NCBI RefSeq assembly: GCF_905475395.1 | Contig: NC_058341.1 | Location: 31,449,501-31,513,500, forward strand | Direction of reading: 5' to 3' | DNA: 64,000 bases | Origin: Chrysoperla carnea | Lineage: Eukaryota; Arthropoda; Insecta; Neuroptera; Chrysopidae | Shown here: positions 1-11,739 of the stretch, one piece after another | Layout: every line of letters starts with the position of its first letter | How positions within the stretch are numbered: the stretch's first letter is position 1 | The notes under the pieces: model-generated | What the model was told of the DNA's origin: nothing | What the model saw: only the letters and a program-made list of their open reading frames with translations | The model's database searches: none | Made by a program: the position numbers and the translations under genes

Positions 1-70
1 GTTGTAAGAGGGGCGAAGGCTTCCTTTTTCTCTTTGCACCGGGTCCCTTACCCAATTAGCTACCCTACTG
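1..70. mobile_element. probable end of a hAT element (truncated by the window edge)
   Basis: Read on the minus strand from position 70, the sequence starts CAGTAGGGTAGCTAATTGGG and continues into a GGGACCCGG stretch. This resembles terminal sequences of hAT elements of the ZMYM1-like group (CAGTG..GTAGCTAATTGGG..), recalled from general knowledge. The next 8 bp (71-78, AATCAACT) would be the target duplication, but the other end lies outside the window, so this cannot be tested here. Confidence 0.45.
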
Positions 71-494
71 AATCAACTTATAAAACTAAGCAAACAAAAT
101 TTGTAGCCAGACGCATTGTTAATAAAAATGTATTTGGTAATTATAACTATTAGTTAAATAGTTCAATGACCAAGTGCTCTATTAAACAAAAATCAATCTC
201 CTCATAAACTATATTTACAAAGATTTTAATTTAAAAATTAAAAAATCGCCTCTAGAGTTCAATAAGCCGAGTAGTTCAACCATCTTATTAATACTAGAAT
301 TCTGCTTCGAGATTCTACACCACGCTGACGTACGGTTTACTGAGCTCCGTAATCGGTTAAGCAGATATATTAAAATTTTTACTAAAAGGACTAAGTTTTT
401 ATATTTTGGTGAATTGCGCCCGCTACGTTAATTTACGTGTCTAATAGCCCATGCAATGACAGTTGAACTCTCATCAGGACTTTAACAGTCCCAA
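71..494. other. AT-rich spacer without recognisable gene
   Basis: No open frame of note. Positions 262-360 are less AT-rich and look like worn repeat sequence, but I recognise no family. Confidence 0.5.
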
Positions 495-1094
495 CAGTGT
501 TGGATTTACCGGGAAGCAAAGGAAGCAATTGCTTGGGGATTGCCCCGCTTGGACAGAGGCCCCAAAAAATGGAAAATTTTGAAAACACATTCGAAAATTT
601 GAAAAAAAAAAAAAAACACATGAAAAAAAGAAAAAATCCATGTCAACAATATATATATTGTACCAAATCATTTTCAAGGATGAACTGTTTTCAGCGTTTC
701 CAAATGTTAAATGCCTCATCAGGCTATTCCTTACAATACAGATAGCTAATAGTACAGGGGAAAGATCGTTCAGCGCCTTACAACGCGTCAAAAATGATTT
801 ACGCTCATCGATGTGTCAAGAAAAAGTTAGTGATTTAGGCTTACTGTTTATCGAAAAAGACAAGCTTGAAAAACTTGACTTTGATGATGTCATTCATCAA
901 TTTGCGACTGAGAAAAGTAGAAAAAAGTTGTAATTTAGATAGTAAATTATAAGTTAACTGTAAAATATATTGATTATGCAAAATTAACTAGTTATTCATT
1001 ATTTTGAAATATCGGGGGGGGGGGGGTATTTTACAATGAGGGCCCCAAAAACCTGAGGTTGATTGGGGCCCCGTCAGAGGTAAATCCGGCACTG
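495..1094 (+). mobile_element. internally deleted hAT transposon with TIRs and 8-bp target duplication
   Basis: The left end at 495-510 reads CAGTGTTGGATTTACC. The right end at 1079-1094, reverse-complemented, reads CAGTGCCGGATTTACC, a 14/16 match. The flanking 8-mers are AGTCCCAA (487-494) and AGTCCTAA (1095-1102), a 7/8 match, as expected for the 8-bp target duplication of hAT elements. Inside, only the C-terminal transposase segment remains (640-933), followed by a 13-base G run at 1014-1026 and a GGGGCCCC-rich subterminal region. At 600 bp this is far shorter than an autonomous hAT (normally over 2.5 kb), so it is a deletion derivative. The conserved TIRs and duplication suggest a fairly recent insertion. 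Confidence 0.85.
640..933 (+). pseudogene. hAT transposase C-terminal dimerisation segment (ZMYM1-like), fragment
   Basis: The 97-residue frame has the pattern L-F-S-A-F-P-N-V followed by N-S-T-G-E-R-S-F-S-A-L-Q-R-V-K-N-D-L-R-S-S-M. This is the hallmark of the hAT C-terminal dimerisation domain, seen in transposases and in domesticated proteins such as ZMYM1-like. The ATG at 640 is only the first Met of the open stretch; the DDE catalytic region and the BED/TTF zinc finger are absent. The fragment lies inside the TIR-bounded element at 495-1094 and ends with a proper stop. It is a remnant and not an active transposase. Confidence 0.8.
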
Positions 1095-2026
1095 AGTCCT
1101 AATGACTATAATTATGGCATACTATTTGTGTTTTTTAATTTTAATTAACCATTTTGTCAGAGGAAGCCAAAAACAGAAAACAATTACAAAATATATTTTT
1201 ATATATATAGGATTATTTTAGTGAGCTGGCAACCCTGACTGTTAGGTCTTCAAATAATCATAAATCAGGTTCTGTGAAATCGTTTTTCTCAGAATTTTGA
1301 TGTGCTCATATTATCAAAGTGTGATCAACAATTTTGGTGTTGGTGTACTCAAGTGGTGTATAAAATTAGAATATTTAAATTTTTTTTATTGATCTGTAAC
1401 TAGATACATTAATATTGATTAATAAAAAGCTTTTGTTGCTCAATTAAACGATAGACAATAAATATTTTCTAATCATTTTTAATAACATTCAATGATATTT
1501 TAATTAAGCAATAGAGACCTATTATATGAAAAAAAAATATAAATACTGTAATAGAAATACAATTTAAAACTCTAAATATTATAGATACTGAAAGATGTAT
1601 CAAAGATAATTTATTATTTTGTAATCAAAGGGAAAGGCCCATGCATTTATCTTATGGGAATTGATTCTCGGTCAAATTTTCTCATATTGCGAAATATGAA
1701 ATATGAAAGGGAAATGTTTCATCATTATGGGTGTTGGACTGGTAATAATCAGTGTATAGAATGATATATGCGTTAAAAAATATAGACAACAAAATATCAA
1801 TTCCTTTTTAAAGTCGAATTTTTTAAAGTGAACGGATACCAGATAACTAAAAAAATTAAATGGTGGACAATACGCTAATCACACACACGTGAGAACCATA
1901 GGTGTTAATTAAATTTTTTGTTAAATAATAGGAAGTATTAATTATTATTATTGTGATTTATTTATGTAAATTTCAAGAATACATTGTTGTTCAAGGCTTA
2001 GGTATTATAATAATTATTGCGCACTA
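1095..2026. other. AT-rich spacer, no gene seen
   Basis: About 0.9 kb of AT-rich DNA with short homopolymers and no coding-like stretch. Its only notable part is the target-duplication copy at 1095-1102. Confidence 0.5.
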
Positions 2027-2750
2027 GCTGTGAACCACCCGCTTCGCTGGGTAATTTCAATTTTAAATACAAAGATTATTGTGTTATAATCTTCACTTCA
2101 GATGCCGTCACTTATCCTTCTTTTGTTCACAATTTCGTTGATTTTATTATTATGGTACGGAACAATAACTGTTTTTTTGAAAACAGCTCATGCTACTCGC
2201 TAATAATGAAGCTTTCTATACGTGAAATAACTTTTCAAATCGGTTAAGCACCTAGTACCTATACCTATCTATATCGTGGCATTTATCTTGAAGGTCGTGG
2301 CCTAGTTCATATCCTCTGTTGCTTTCAGCTTTCTAAATGACTTCGTAATTCTCTGTATTTCTTCTATATTTTTATTTTCTGGGCTGTAAGCTTTTTTGTC
2401 GACGTCATCACACAAAAACTTTCATCCCCTATTTTACCCCTTTTGGGTAAAATTTTCACAAACTTTGAATGCGTATTTATTTATATCTTATCAAAAGCTT
2501 AAAAAATAAATTTCAAGTATCAAGCTTTAAAATTGACGTAATATTCATACAAACTTGCATCCCCTATTTCAACCTCTTACAGCCCTTTTTTCGTATTAAA
2601 AAGTAGCCTATGTCCTATCTCAGGCCCCTAGAGTCTAGAGTATTTCTGTATGAAATTTCATTTAAATCGGCTCAGTAGTTTAGGAGCGATGACGTAACAT
2701 ACAGACAGACAGACAGAATTATTTTCGCATTTATAATATTAAGTAAGGAT
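2027..2750 (+). repeat. interspersed repeat (LINE/SINE-like 3' remnant)
   Basis: It begins near GAACCACCCGCTTCGCTGGG. It ends with a conserved-looking tail: a 'flanked by TCGGCTCAGTAGTTTAGGAG' segment, CAGACAGACAGACAGA at 2702-2717, then TTTCGCATTTATAATATT. Head and tail of this type recur across many insect genomes, probably as RTE-like or SINE-type 3' ends; this rests on memory. The open frame at 2017-2247 inside it has no coding character. Confidence 0.55.
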
Positions 2751-3339
2751 TTCATAGATAAACTATTCACGTTTCTTATTAATTTATAATACTTATTTAA
2801 TAATCACCAGTCTAGGATGCTTCATACTGCTTATGAATTAATAATATACTTGGTACAGGTGTGGTGTCTCGAAAAAGAAAATAACAAATAAAGATGTCTT
2901 TTCGACAGGTCGGGAGATATATTGTTCGAACAGTAAAAAATTTTGTATATCTATAAATCTATAAGTTCTATAAATGTCTATAAATATCTATAAATATTAT
3001 ATTTATTGCATTTAAAAAAAATCAATTTTACCTTAACAGTTAAGATCCTCTCAAATTTTTTAGCTTTCTTTGGGATTTTCTCAAATGTTGTCACTTCTGG
3101 TAACGTTATTTTTTGGGTCTAGCTTCGATATTTAACCTCAAGATCCTTGATGCAAAACTCCAAATTGAATATAAGCATAAGTTAAATAATTTTTAATTTT
3201 TTGAACGTTAAAATAAATTCTACTATACAAAAGAGTATAGCACAGGACTATTTATCCATTTGTAAAACATGTACTTATTTTATGGAATAATTTTTTGTCT
3301 TTTAATTAATTTACTAATTCTCACTATTTTCCATTTCAG

Positions 3340-6300
3340 ATGTCGAATACCTGAATGTGATAGTAACAACACAAATGAAATCGAATACACTCCATTATGG
3401 ATCTCGAATGCCGTGCCAGTAAAAAATAATAAACCATCATTTTGTAAGCGATATAAACCAAATATAAATGATACAGAAAATGTAATATTGGAAAATGAAT
3501 GTCCGTCGATATTATTTACAAAGAAAGAAATTACTTGTAATACCAGCGAATTAGTTTTCCCCAATAAACATACAACTATTGCAAATGATGTAAGTATTTT
3601 TAATCATTTTTATTATAATGTCATTGCTACCGTAAAAATATTAATTATAAACCGATTTTTTGTGTCCAAAAACATCACACTGCCGATTCGCTCAGACACT
3701 AAATTCAGATTTTTCTTTGGAAGAAAATAACAAAGTTATAATTGAATAGAATTTCTCACATTCCTTATTTTTTACAACCTAGTGGCCTTTTGAGGGTTAG
3801 TATAGTGAAATTTATTTGGAGTTCGTGAAAGCAAATTTCAGAATACTCCCTTATGCTTATACACGTAAGCATAGACTATTACATTCTTTCTTATTGAACT
3901 TGAACTGTTAAATACTCTGAAAAATGACTTGAATGTATTTTTGATCTGAAATTTGTTATTTTTGGGAAAAAACGATTTAAAAAAAGAACATATACCGTCT
4001 TTAATTTTTTGTACTATATTTTAAAACTAGTCGGGTTTCTATTATCAAAAATGCATGTAGTTAGCACCTGACTACATTCAGTTTGGTTTACGATAGCGTA
4101 TGTTGTCTACTGCAGTTCCGTTTACACCTGCTAGAAGTCGAATATAGTTTACGCGTATTGAAGTCGCGACAGATTGCCTGTAGTATTTCATCTGATAAAA
4201 GCCTTAGGGTTTAATAGATATATTTTTGTGGTAAATTGAAGCAGGAAATTATAAACTTGAAGCAATAATTAAATTGAACCAATTTCATTATTAATTTATT
4301 AATAACGAAGTCATAAAGTGACTATTGACCTAAAAAGATAATGTTGCTCAAGATATCATTGTTATAGTTCAATTGTTACTTTTAAAAGAATTGTAATAAA
4401 ATTATTGTATTTGCTTATTGACAAATACCTTAGTCTCTTGACCTAAATAATTACTAAAGTACAAAATTTTAAATGCAAATTTTTTATCTCAACTCTTACG
4501 TGTACTCTGTAAAACAATTTATACCTTGACTTCAGAATCAATTATCAATTCCAAAGTTATGCGTCAGTTCAATATAATTAATTTTCCTTTTAGTGATACT
4601 TATATGCTTATCTATGCCCGTGCAAAATGTAAAATCTTCCAAACTTTACAAGAATACATGTTTATGTCGTCACTAATGAAATCTGTTTTAGAAAATCCAA
4701 AACTTTAGTAGATTTACAGTCGATGCTTCTCCGAGATACATTCATTAATTTTTTTTTTTTTCAATATATTTCTGATTCCTCCTGGACTCTTAGATATTTA
4801 ACTAAGTTTTATAAATTACAGTTCGATATATATTGTGAAGAAAATCAATGGCGTTTGACAATTGTTGGGACATTAAATGGCTTTGGACAATTTCTGTGTT
4901 TACCATTTACTGGAATGATATCTGATCGGTAATATTCTCGCAAAGCTTAAGTTGACACGATGTATTTTGGTGAGTTGACTGACATGACATTGTATAAATG
5001 GACCATGGCTTAACGAAAAAAAAGAAACTGAGAGTTAAAGAAAAGTTTATCACCATTCTTATTTATTGGTGTCCCAGAAATTATATTAATATACGAGAAT
5101 GATTATAAACTAATTCCCAACTTTCATTTCTTGAGTGTGCAGTTTATTTTATCTCTACTCTGTGTCACAAAAAATACACGTATTTTGCCTTTCTAACTGT
5201 TATAACTATAACATTATGTGTTAATTACATATACTACTATGGTAATATCACTTAGAATGGTTTAATTTTGACTTAGAGTACGTCACTGCAGAAAAAACTT
5301 ACTTTACTCACCAAACTTTGTCTCAACTTGTGCTTTGCCTCAATTATCAAGTAAAATTTTTCTTAACAATTGTATTCCCTTATAGATATGGCCGTAAAAC
5401 AGTATTGATGGGGTCGATTCTCTTAAGTACCATTGTTGGAATAGGTCGTTCATTTTCAACCAACATCAATCAGTACATGATTTTGGAGATATTAGATACG
5501 TCACTAGGAGCAGGAGCTTTTAGTACTGGATTTATTCTAGGTGAGCCTTCAACTATGAGCTTTTAAACTATTTGGTGGCTTGTTATTTGCTTAATGGTTT
5601 TCCGGTTTAATGGGAAGGAGATGTAACTTAAATGGTTTTTTAAATATCTTGTGGAATTTTCTGATCTCTTACCGTTTTTTTTATCATTCTGTGCATATAA
5701 AAGTTTAAGTGTATATAGAAATTTTACAAAAAGATCTGTTTTCTAGCGCTTTGGAGACAAGGACGTCCCCAACCAATGTGCTAAAGGGGAGATGGAATAT
5801 AGAAAATTAAAATTTTCTTGTTTGAAGATATAATATCTTAATACACAAATCAATCTAATTAGAAAATTCAAAAACCTATTCTTAATTCCTTTCCAATCTA
5901 CTTGACTTAATATCCAAAATATTTTGTTTTAGGCATGGAATTAGTTGGACCTTCCTACCGGGTGTTAGCATGTGCGATATTAAGTATATGCTTTGCACTT
6001 GGTGAAATTTTATTAGGCGTTGCTGCCTGGTACATATATTCATGGCGAACATTTTTACGTGTCGTGTATGCACCTGGTTTTATATTAATATTTTATTATT
6101 GGTTGATACCAGAATCATTACGATGGTTGATATCAAAAAATCGTATATCGAAAGTACAACATGTTTTAAAGCGAATGTCAAAAATAAATAATAAACATTT
6201 GAGTGATAAAAGTCTGGAAGTACTCTTAAATGTAAGTAAGTACTGGAAAAAATCTTGTTTTTTAAGGGGGATTATTTTGTTTATACATTACTTGAAATAT

Positions 6301-8074
6301 TAATAATGGCCTAATCCATATTCTGTCAATATTTAAATTTGTAAGACAATATTTTATCATCTTTCAAGTCACAAGTATGGTAACGAGTATTGTTTCAATA
6401 ATCGCTGAGACAAGTTTCTAATGGACGAAATTTCTAGAACGTTTGCAAAATTGACAGTACAATCAGTAAGGATATTGTCCAACTTTATGTAAAATGTCAG
6501 AACGTTTTTGTTATTTGTGTTCACACATCAGAATTTGGTAGTTGGTCAGTCTAAATCTGTCGATTAGTCTTTTTGTTCAAAATCCTTGTTTTGACGATAC
6601 GTTTCTTCACACAAAACAATAATATCAAAATGCTCTGAAAATATATGTCGACTAACAAAAAAAAAAAAAAATGTAGAAACCTGCAATGGTTCCTTGTAAT
6701 CTAACAATAGTTTCCTACAAATTGGGTAATCTAAATTTTTTATGAAGCTATGACTATTAAATCAAAATTGTTTCAGGCTGAAGATAAAACAGAAGAAAGT
6801 GAACCAATAAAAACAGTAAATGTTTGGGCAGCATTGAAAAATAGAACACTACTTTTTCGATTTATAAATTGTTCAGTCGCATGGATTGTCAGTAACTTAA
6901 CTTATTATGGGTTATCTCTGAATTCGGTTGCTATATCGGGCAACAAATATATTAATTTCATAAGTGTAGCTGCAGCAGAGATTCCTGCATATATTTTGAC
7001 AACAGCATTGTTAGATCGACTTGGACGACGAATAACTTTATGTGGGTCATTCTTTATTGCTGGCGTGGCGTGTTTATCATTTGTCGTTATTCCAAAAGGT
7101 ATGATAATTATTATTTTTTCATTCCGGTTTCCAAATTAAAGTGCTTTCAAATGCTTTTCATATCATATTGTTACAGGTGGATACTTACAAATAATTTTTA
7201 TTATTATTGGAAAATGCGCAGCAACTACAGCGTTTACCGCAGTGTATATTTTTACAACAGAATTGTTCCCAACGTGTGTGCGCCATTCTGTTTTAGGCTA
7301 TTGTTCCATGTTAAGTAAATTTGCTGGTACATTAGCACCACATACTCCATTACTCGTAAGTTACCATGATAAAAACCATAACGTTATTGAAACAACTTAC
7401 ATTGAATACACATCCGTGCGAGTAAATACGATGTCAGAGTTCTATCAAATCAAAGTGGCACTGCGAAAGAGATATATACGTATGTGCACTCATATCTACA
7501 CTCTCTCTTGCTTAGTGTCACTTTGGTTTCATAGAACTATAACATAGTTATTATTCTGTTTGAAATAGACACTTCTGAAGTTTACAGTCTCTCTCATATG
7601 TTAAGTGGTATAATGTGTTAATATAACAAAAGTTATTAAAAGTATCATGTATGAGAGACTTTGACTTATAAAGTACACAAAATATTTGAAATAAATGTAA
7701 AAAGTTTAGTTTCATAATAAAAATATGAATTATAAAGATTTATAATGTGAGAATTGTAGGCACTGGGCTTATTCCTTCAGGAGATATCCGTTGCTACATC
7801 TTTTTTGATTACGGGTATGCGTAAATATAAGACATATTCAATGTAACATGTTTCGTTGGGGAACTCTGTTAATAATATAAATAATGGTGTTAATTTTTTT
7901 TTGTAGGCATTAATTTGGGGTCCGATGCCATTAGTAATATTTGGTTCAATTGGATTAATAGCTGGTTTTTCGGCATTATTTTTCCCAGAAACTTTAAATA
8001 CAAAATTACCAAATACAATTGAAGAATCAGTGAATTTAAGTAAAAGACGACGAAGGCAACAAGCGACAGGTTAA
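3340..8074 (+). CDS. SLC22-type organic ion transporter (MFS), gene 1, 5'-partial
   Basis: Twelve-pass plasma-membrane solute carrier of the SLC22 family; substrate unknown. Exons (GT..AG, all in frame): 3340-3589, 4822-4928, 5386-5540, 5933-6231, 6777-7098, 7177-7355, 7907-8074 (TAA), giving 493 residues. Exon 1, which codes the N-terminus and TM1 in the paralogues (about 56 residues), was not found from 1 to 3339 and probably lies upstream of the window. Exon 2 encodes the Cys-rich loop (C-R-I-P-E-C; N-D-T and N-T-S glycosylation sites). Exons 3/4 encode TM2 and S-D-R-Y-G-R-K. Exon 5 encodes TM5-6 and P-E-S-L-R-W-L. Exon 6 encodes TM7-9 with an intact L-D-R-L-G-R-R in loop 8-9. Exon 8 encodes TM12 and a basic tail ending A-T-G. 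Of the four paralogues only this one keeps the second D-R-x-G-R motif. TM11 has Lys at the charge-selective site. Confidence 0.88.
3590..4821. other. gene 1 intron 2 (1.2 kb)
   Basis: Intron with GTAAGT donor and a TTACAG acceptor at 4816-4821. It is AT-rich and I see no repeat family or additional exon. The open stretch at 4526-4708 has no similarity I recognise. Confidence 0.6.
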
Positions 8075-8181
8075 ATACTTGACAATGAGAAAACTCAGCA
8101 CAAATATAATTATATAAAACTGTGATTACTTATACATACAATCTAATGTTAATAATTCGTACATAAACATATTATTTGAAC

Positions 8182-8187
8182 AATAAA
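8182..8187 (+). terminator. polyadenylation signal of gene 1
   Basis: AATAAA about 108 bp after the stop codon at 8072-8074, followed by a T-rich stretch. It is the first canonical signal downstream of gene 1. Confidence 0.6.
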
Positions 8188-10179
8188 ATTCATTCGTTTT
8201 TATTCTGTGTTTTCATTGGTAATTTTTACAATTAAAACAGGTGGATCTCATTTTCCAGACCGATGGCATTTAAGGTATCTTTACGATTCAATTCTTTTTT
8301 CTTCTTTTGGTTCTAAACAATCGTGATTTAAAAATTTTTTTTGGAAGAGACACCTTCATAGTTTTTACTGATAAAAAAAATTTTTACTATATTTTTCTTA
8401 TCATTTTTTAATAAGTATTAAAATAATTGAACTTTTAATTTATATTTTAGTTTTTTTTTTCAAAGGAAAATTATAAAAATTAGTTTATGAAACAATATTG
8501 ACAAAATATTACTAAAAAGGTTATTAGCATTTTTAATTAGTAAAGGCCTTTTGACCCACATTTTTTATTCAAGGAATTTTTCTCATTCTATATATAAATA
8601 GTATAATACATATTATATTTGTACTAAATAAAATATCCTTGGCTTATACTCTTTAATAAAAATAAATGATTAGTCTTTTTATTTTCGCACTCTATATTTT
8701 GTCAAAGGATATTAATTAATCGTCAAAGGAACTGAATTTTTATGATTTAATTATCGTTCCTCGTAACTTTTTGGAGGCTGCAATTGCTCGTTTGTTTCTC
8801 TTTTTTCTGGATCTAAGTACGTGTTAATATTAAAGAGTTATACTTTGAAATCATGAAGTAGGTATACCTACTCAACCTCTCAAAATAATTGAGAAGCTTC
8901 AGAATGAAATTATCAACGGTAAAGGTAGTAAAACACATACCTATATGGTATCACAATTGGCCCTCTGGCTGACCTAGCCTGACCTGACCTAGCTCCAATG
9001 GTAATGACTCAAGGATAATTATTTTGAAAATAATTTGTTGAAATAAAACATTTTAAAATATATTTTATATTTATATTATACGACCGAAGCCGGCCAATTT
9101 TACAGGGTCTTACGTCATATATATTGTCAAAAAATAAAAATAAAATTAAAAACTGGTTTATTAGGCACACAACGCCTGAAAATGGTCAACTGAGGATTTG
9201 AAAAAATGTTATACGATATTAATTGCATTTTTTATTTAATGATCGTTAAAATTTTTGCCGTACTTTATATTAATGTTAAATAAGTCAACATAATGCTTGC
9301 CCATCAGCGAATAAGGAATGTGACATGGTAATTTAAAACGCTTTCAAACGCATCCTTTATACTAAACAAATCGATTGGATGATTTAAGGCAGTTCGAATT
9401 TAAGGATGTTGTCTATAGAAGCTATACTTTGATAAACTCTACCTTAATCTATTCTTTTTTCGAGATATAAACTCTACAGACCTCAAACTTAAAATTCAAA
9501 GAATCTGAATCAGTATAAAAGCTCACACATTTATAGTCAAGTTTATACAGGGCGTATAAACAATTGACTATATTGTTATTTTTGCTTGTTTACTTTCTGG
9601 TCTGATTAATCAAAAAAAAAGCAACTCAGGTCTTTATTTGCTAGGCGTAAACTACTGTAATGTACTTATAGAATGAAATAGTTATATTACTGGTTTTAGA
9701 GTTGTGTAATTGATACTGCCTAAAGCCAGTTGAAACGTAGGAGGGTTATTTTAAATTACGCAGCTCAAAAGTTGTAAACTGAAATTTTTTAAAAACTTTT
9801 CAAGTATGTAGCAGGAAATAACTTATTGACATTGTTTTATTTTCTAGGATAATTTATTAAAATTATAGTGTTATGGTTCATATCAAATTATCATTACTTT
9901 ACACCAATTTATCTAATTTTGTTATGGTGTTTCTAGATTTAGACAGTGGCGGAGCTATTAGCTCAGATTTATGCCAGTGTTTGATTTTATTGGAATCATT
10001 CATATATAATTTTTTCCTCAGAAAATGTCGCATATTTTATTTCGTGTTAATAACAATAATATGAAAATTGTACAACATTAAAAATAACGTGTACACACTT
10101 ACTCCTTTAATAGACAATAACTTTTATTCTAAAAATCACTGGTTTTTATATCATGTATATATGAAATATACATAGTATA
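8188..10179. other. intergenic AT-rich region between gene 1 and the repeat block
   Basis: About 2 kb without a credible gene. The open frame at 9873-10064 has no coding character. The only motif of note is three TGACCT hexamers at 8970-8990, described among the findings. Confidence 0.5.
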
Positions 10180-10695
10180 TTAAGTTTAGTCCCAAGTTTG
10201 TAACGCTTAAAAATAATGATGCTAGGAAAAAATTTTGTCATAGGTGTTCATAAAATTACCTAATTAGTCCATTTCCGGTTGTCCGTCCGTCCGTCTGTGG
10301 ACACGATAACTCAAAAACAAAAAAAGATATCAAGCTGAAATTTTTACAGCGTACTCAGGACGTAAAAAGTGAGGTCAAGTTCGTAAATGAGCATCATAAG
10401 TCAACTGGGTCTTGGGTCCGTAGGACCCATCTTTTAAACCGATAGAGATAGAACAAAAGTTTAAAAATAAAAAATGTTCCCTATCAAAAATTAAACAACT
10501 TTTGTTTGAAACATTTTTTCGTAATCATCACTGTTTACCCGTGAGGGCGCCAATTAGGAGGAAATTTTATAATATGTACTATACTTGATTATCAGTTATG
10601 TATGTGTCACATGTTTGTATGTGTAATGTGATAAAGAAATCAACACTGACTATGCATGGTATTTCAACAATTAACTCAGTCAATTGTTTGTTTTA
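10180..10695 (+). repeat. interspersed repeat family A, copy 1
   Basis: Contains, in order, CCCAAGTTTGTAACGCTTAA, a GTCC/GTCT-rich tract at 10278-10298, CACGATAACTCAAAAAC, a 'GTAAAAAGTGAGGTCAAG' block, 'AGAACAAAAGTTTAAAAAT', a TGTTTACCCGTGAGGGCG block and 'ATTTCAACAATTAACTCAG'. The same blocks recur in the same order at 11740-12620. Parts recur at 59795-60060 and 62048-62350. No protein is encoded, so this looks non-autonomous. Confidence 0.75.
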
Positions 10696-10796
10696 AAACT
10701 AAAATTTATTTAAACGAATAGGCAGCTCTACTTTGCATATTCCATTCAAAATTATTACTACAAAATTATTAATTATTCCAAAATTACAAGTATTGG

Positions 10797-11731
10797 TTTT
10801 TTCGATTTTTTGGAATTTTTTTAAGGGGTACCCCTTTAAAAAAATCGAAAAAATCGAGAAAATTTTTTTGTCTCTGATTTTGATAAAACTCTGTTTATAA
10901 GGTAATTTTGACCCAAAAAATTCAAAAATCGTATTAATATAACGGTTAGGCAACTAGTTTTGGAGATATCGAGCCAAAATATGGGATAATGGGTGATAAT
11001 TCAAAAATTATGCTTCCAATTATCAAATGAATACGATTTTTGAATTTTTTGGGTCAAAATTACCTTATATACTAAGTTTTATCCAAATCAGAAACCATAA
11101 ACTTTTTTGCGATTTTTTGGAATTTTTTTAAGGGGTACCCCTTTAAAAAAATCGAAAAAATCGAGAAAATTTTTTTGTCTCTGATTTTGATAAAACTCTG
11201 TTGATAAGGTAATTTTGACCCAAAAAATTCAAAAATCGTATTAATATAACGGTTACGCAACTAGTTTCGGAGATATCGAGCCGAAATATGGGATAATGGG
11301 TGATAATTCAAAAATTATGCTTCCAATCATCAAATGAATACGATTTTTGAATTTTTTGGGTCAAAATGACCTTATATACTAAGTTTTATCCAAATCAGAA
11401 ACCATAAATTTTTTTGCGATTTTTTGGAATTTTTTTAAGGGGTACCCCTTTAAAAAAATCGAAAAAATCGAGAAAATTTTTTTGTCTCTGATTTTGATAA
11501 AACTCTGTTTATAAGGTAATTTTGACCCAAAAAATTCAAAAATCGTATTAATATAACGGTTACGCAACTAGTTTCGGAGATATCGAGCCGAAATATGGGA
11601 TAATGGGTGATAATTCAAAAATTATGCTTCCAATCATCAAATGAATACGATTTTTGAATTTTTTGGGTCAAAATTACCTTATATACTCAGTTTTATCCAA
11701 ATCAGAAACCATAAATTTTTTTCGATTTTTT
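10797..11731. repeat. 307-bp fold-back satellite, about three copies
   Basis: Three GGTACC sites at 10827-10832, 11134-11139 and 11441-11446 are spaced exactly 307 bp apart, and the whole unit repeats with only scattered differences. Each unit is itself an imperfect palindrome centred on AAGGGGTACCCCTT, with arms of about 100 bp (for example 11031-11136 against 11137-11241). The arms are joined by a non-palindromic spacer with AACTAGTTTCGGAGATATCG. The fourth unit is cut off at about 11731. The identical 62-residue minus-strand frames in two of the units are by-products of the repeat. Confidence 0.85.
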
Positions 11732-11739
11732 GTTTATGT

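Noticed and set aside
474-791. Minus-strand 105-codon frame over the hAT element
   Set aside because: It lies opposite the recognisable hAT transposase tail on the plus strand and crosses the 5' TIR.
3269-3339. Hydrophobic Met-initiated start in front of gene 1 exon 2
   Set aside because: It is intron sequence read through the acceptor CATTTCAG; the paralogues have a separate exon 1 with a phase-2 junction here.
10699-11567. Three nearly identical minus-strand frames
   Set aside because: They are the repeated unit of the 307-bp satellite read in one frame and do not form a gene family.
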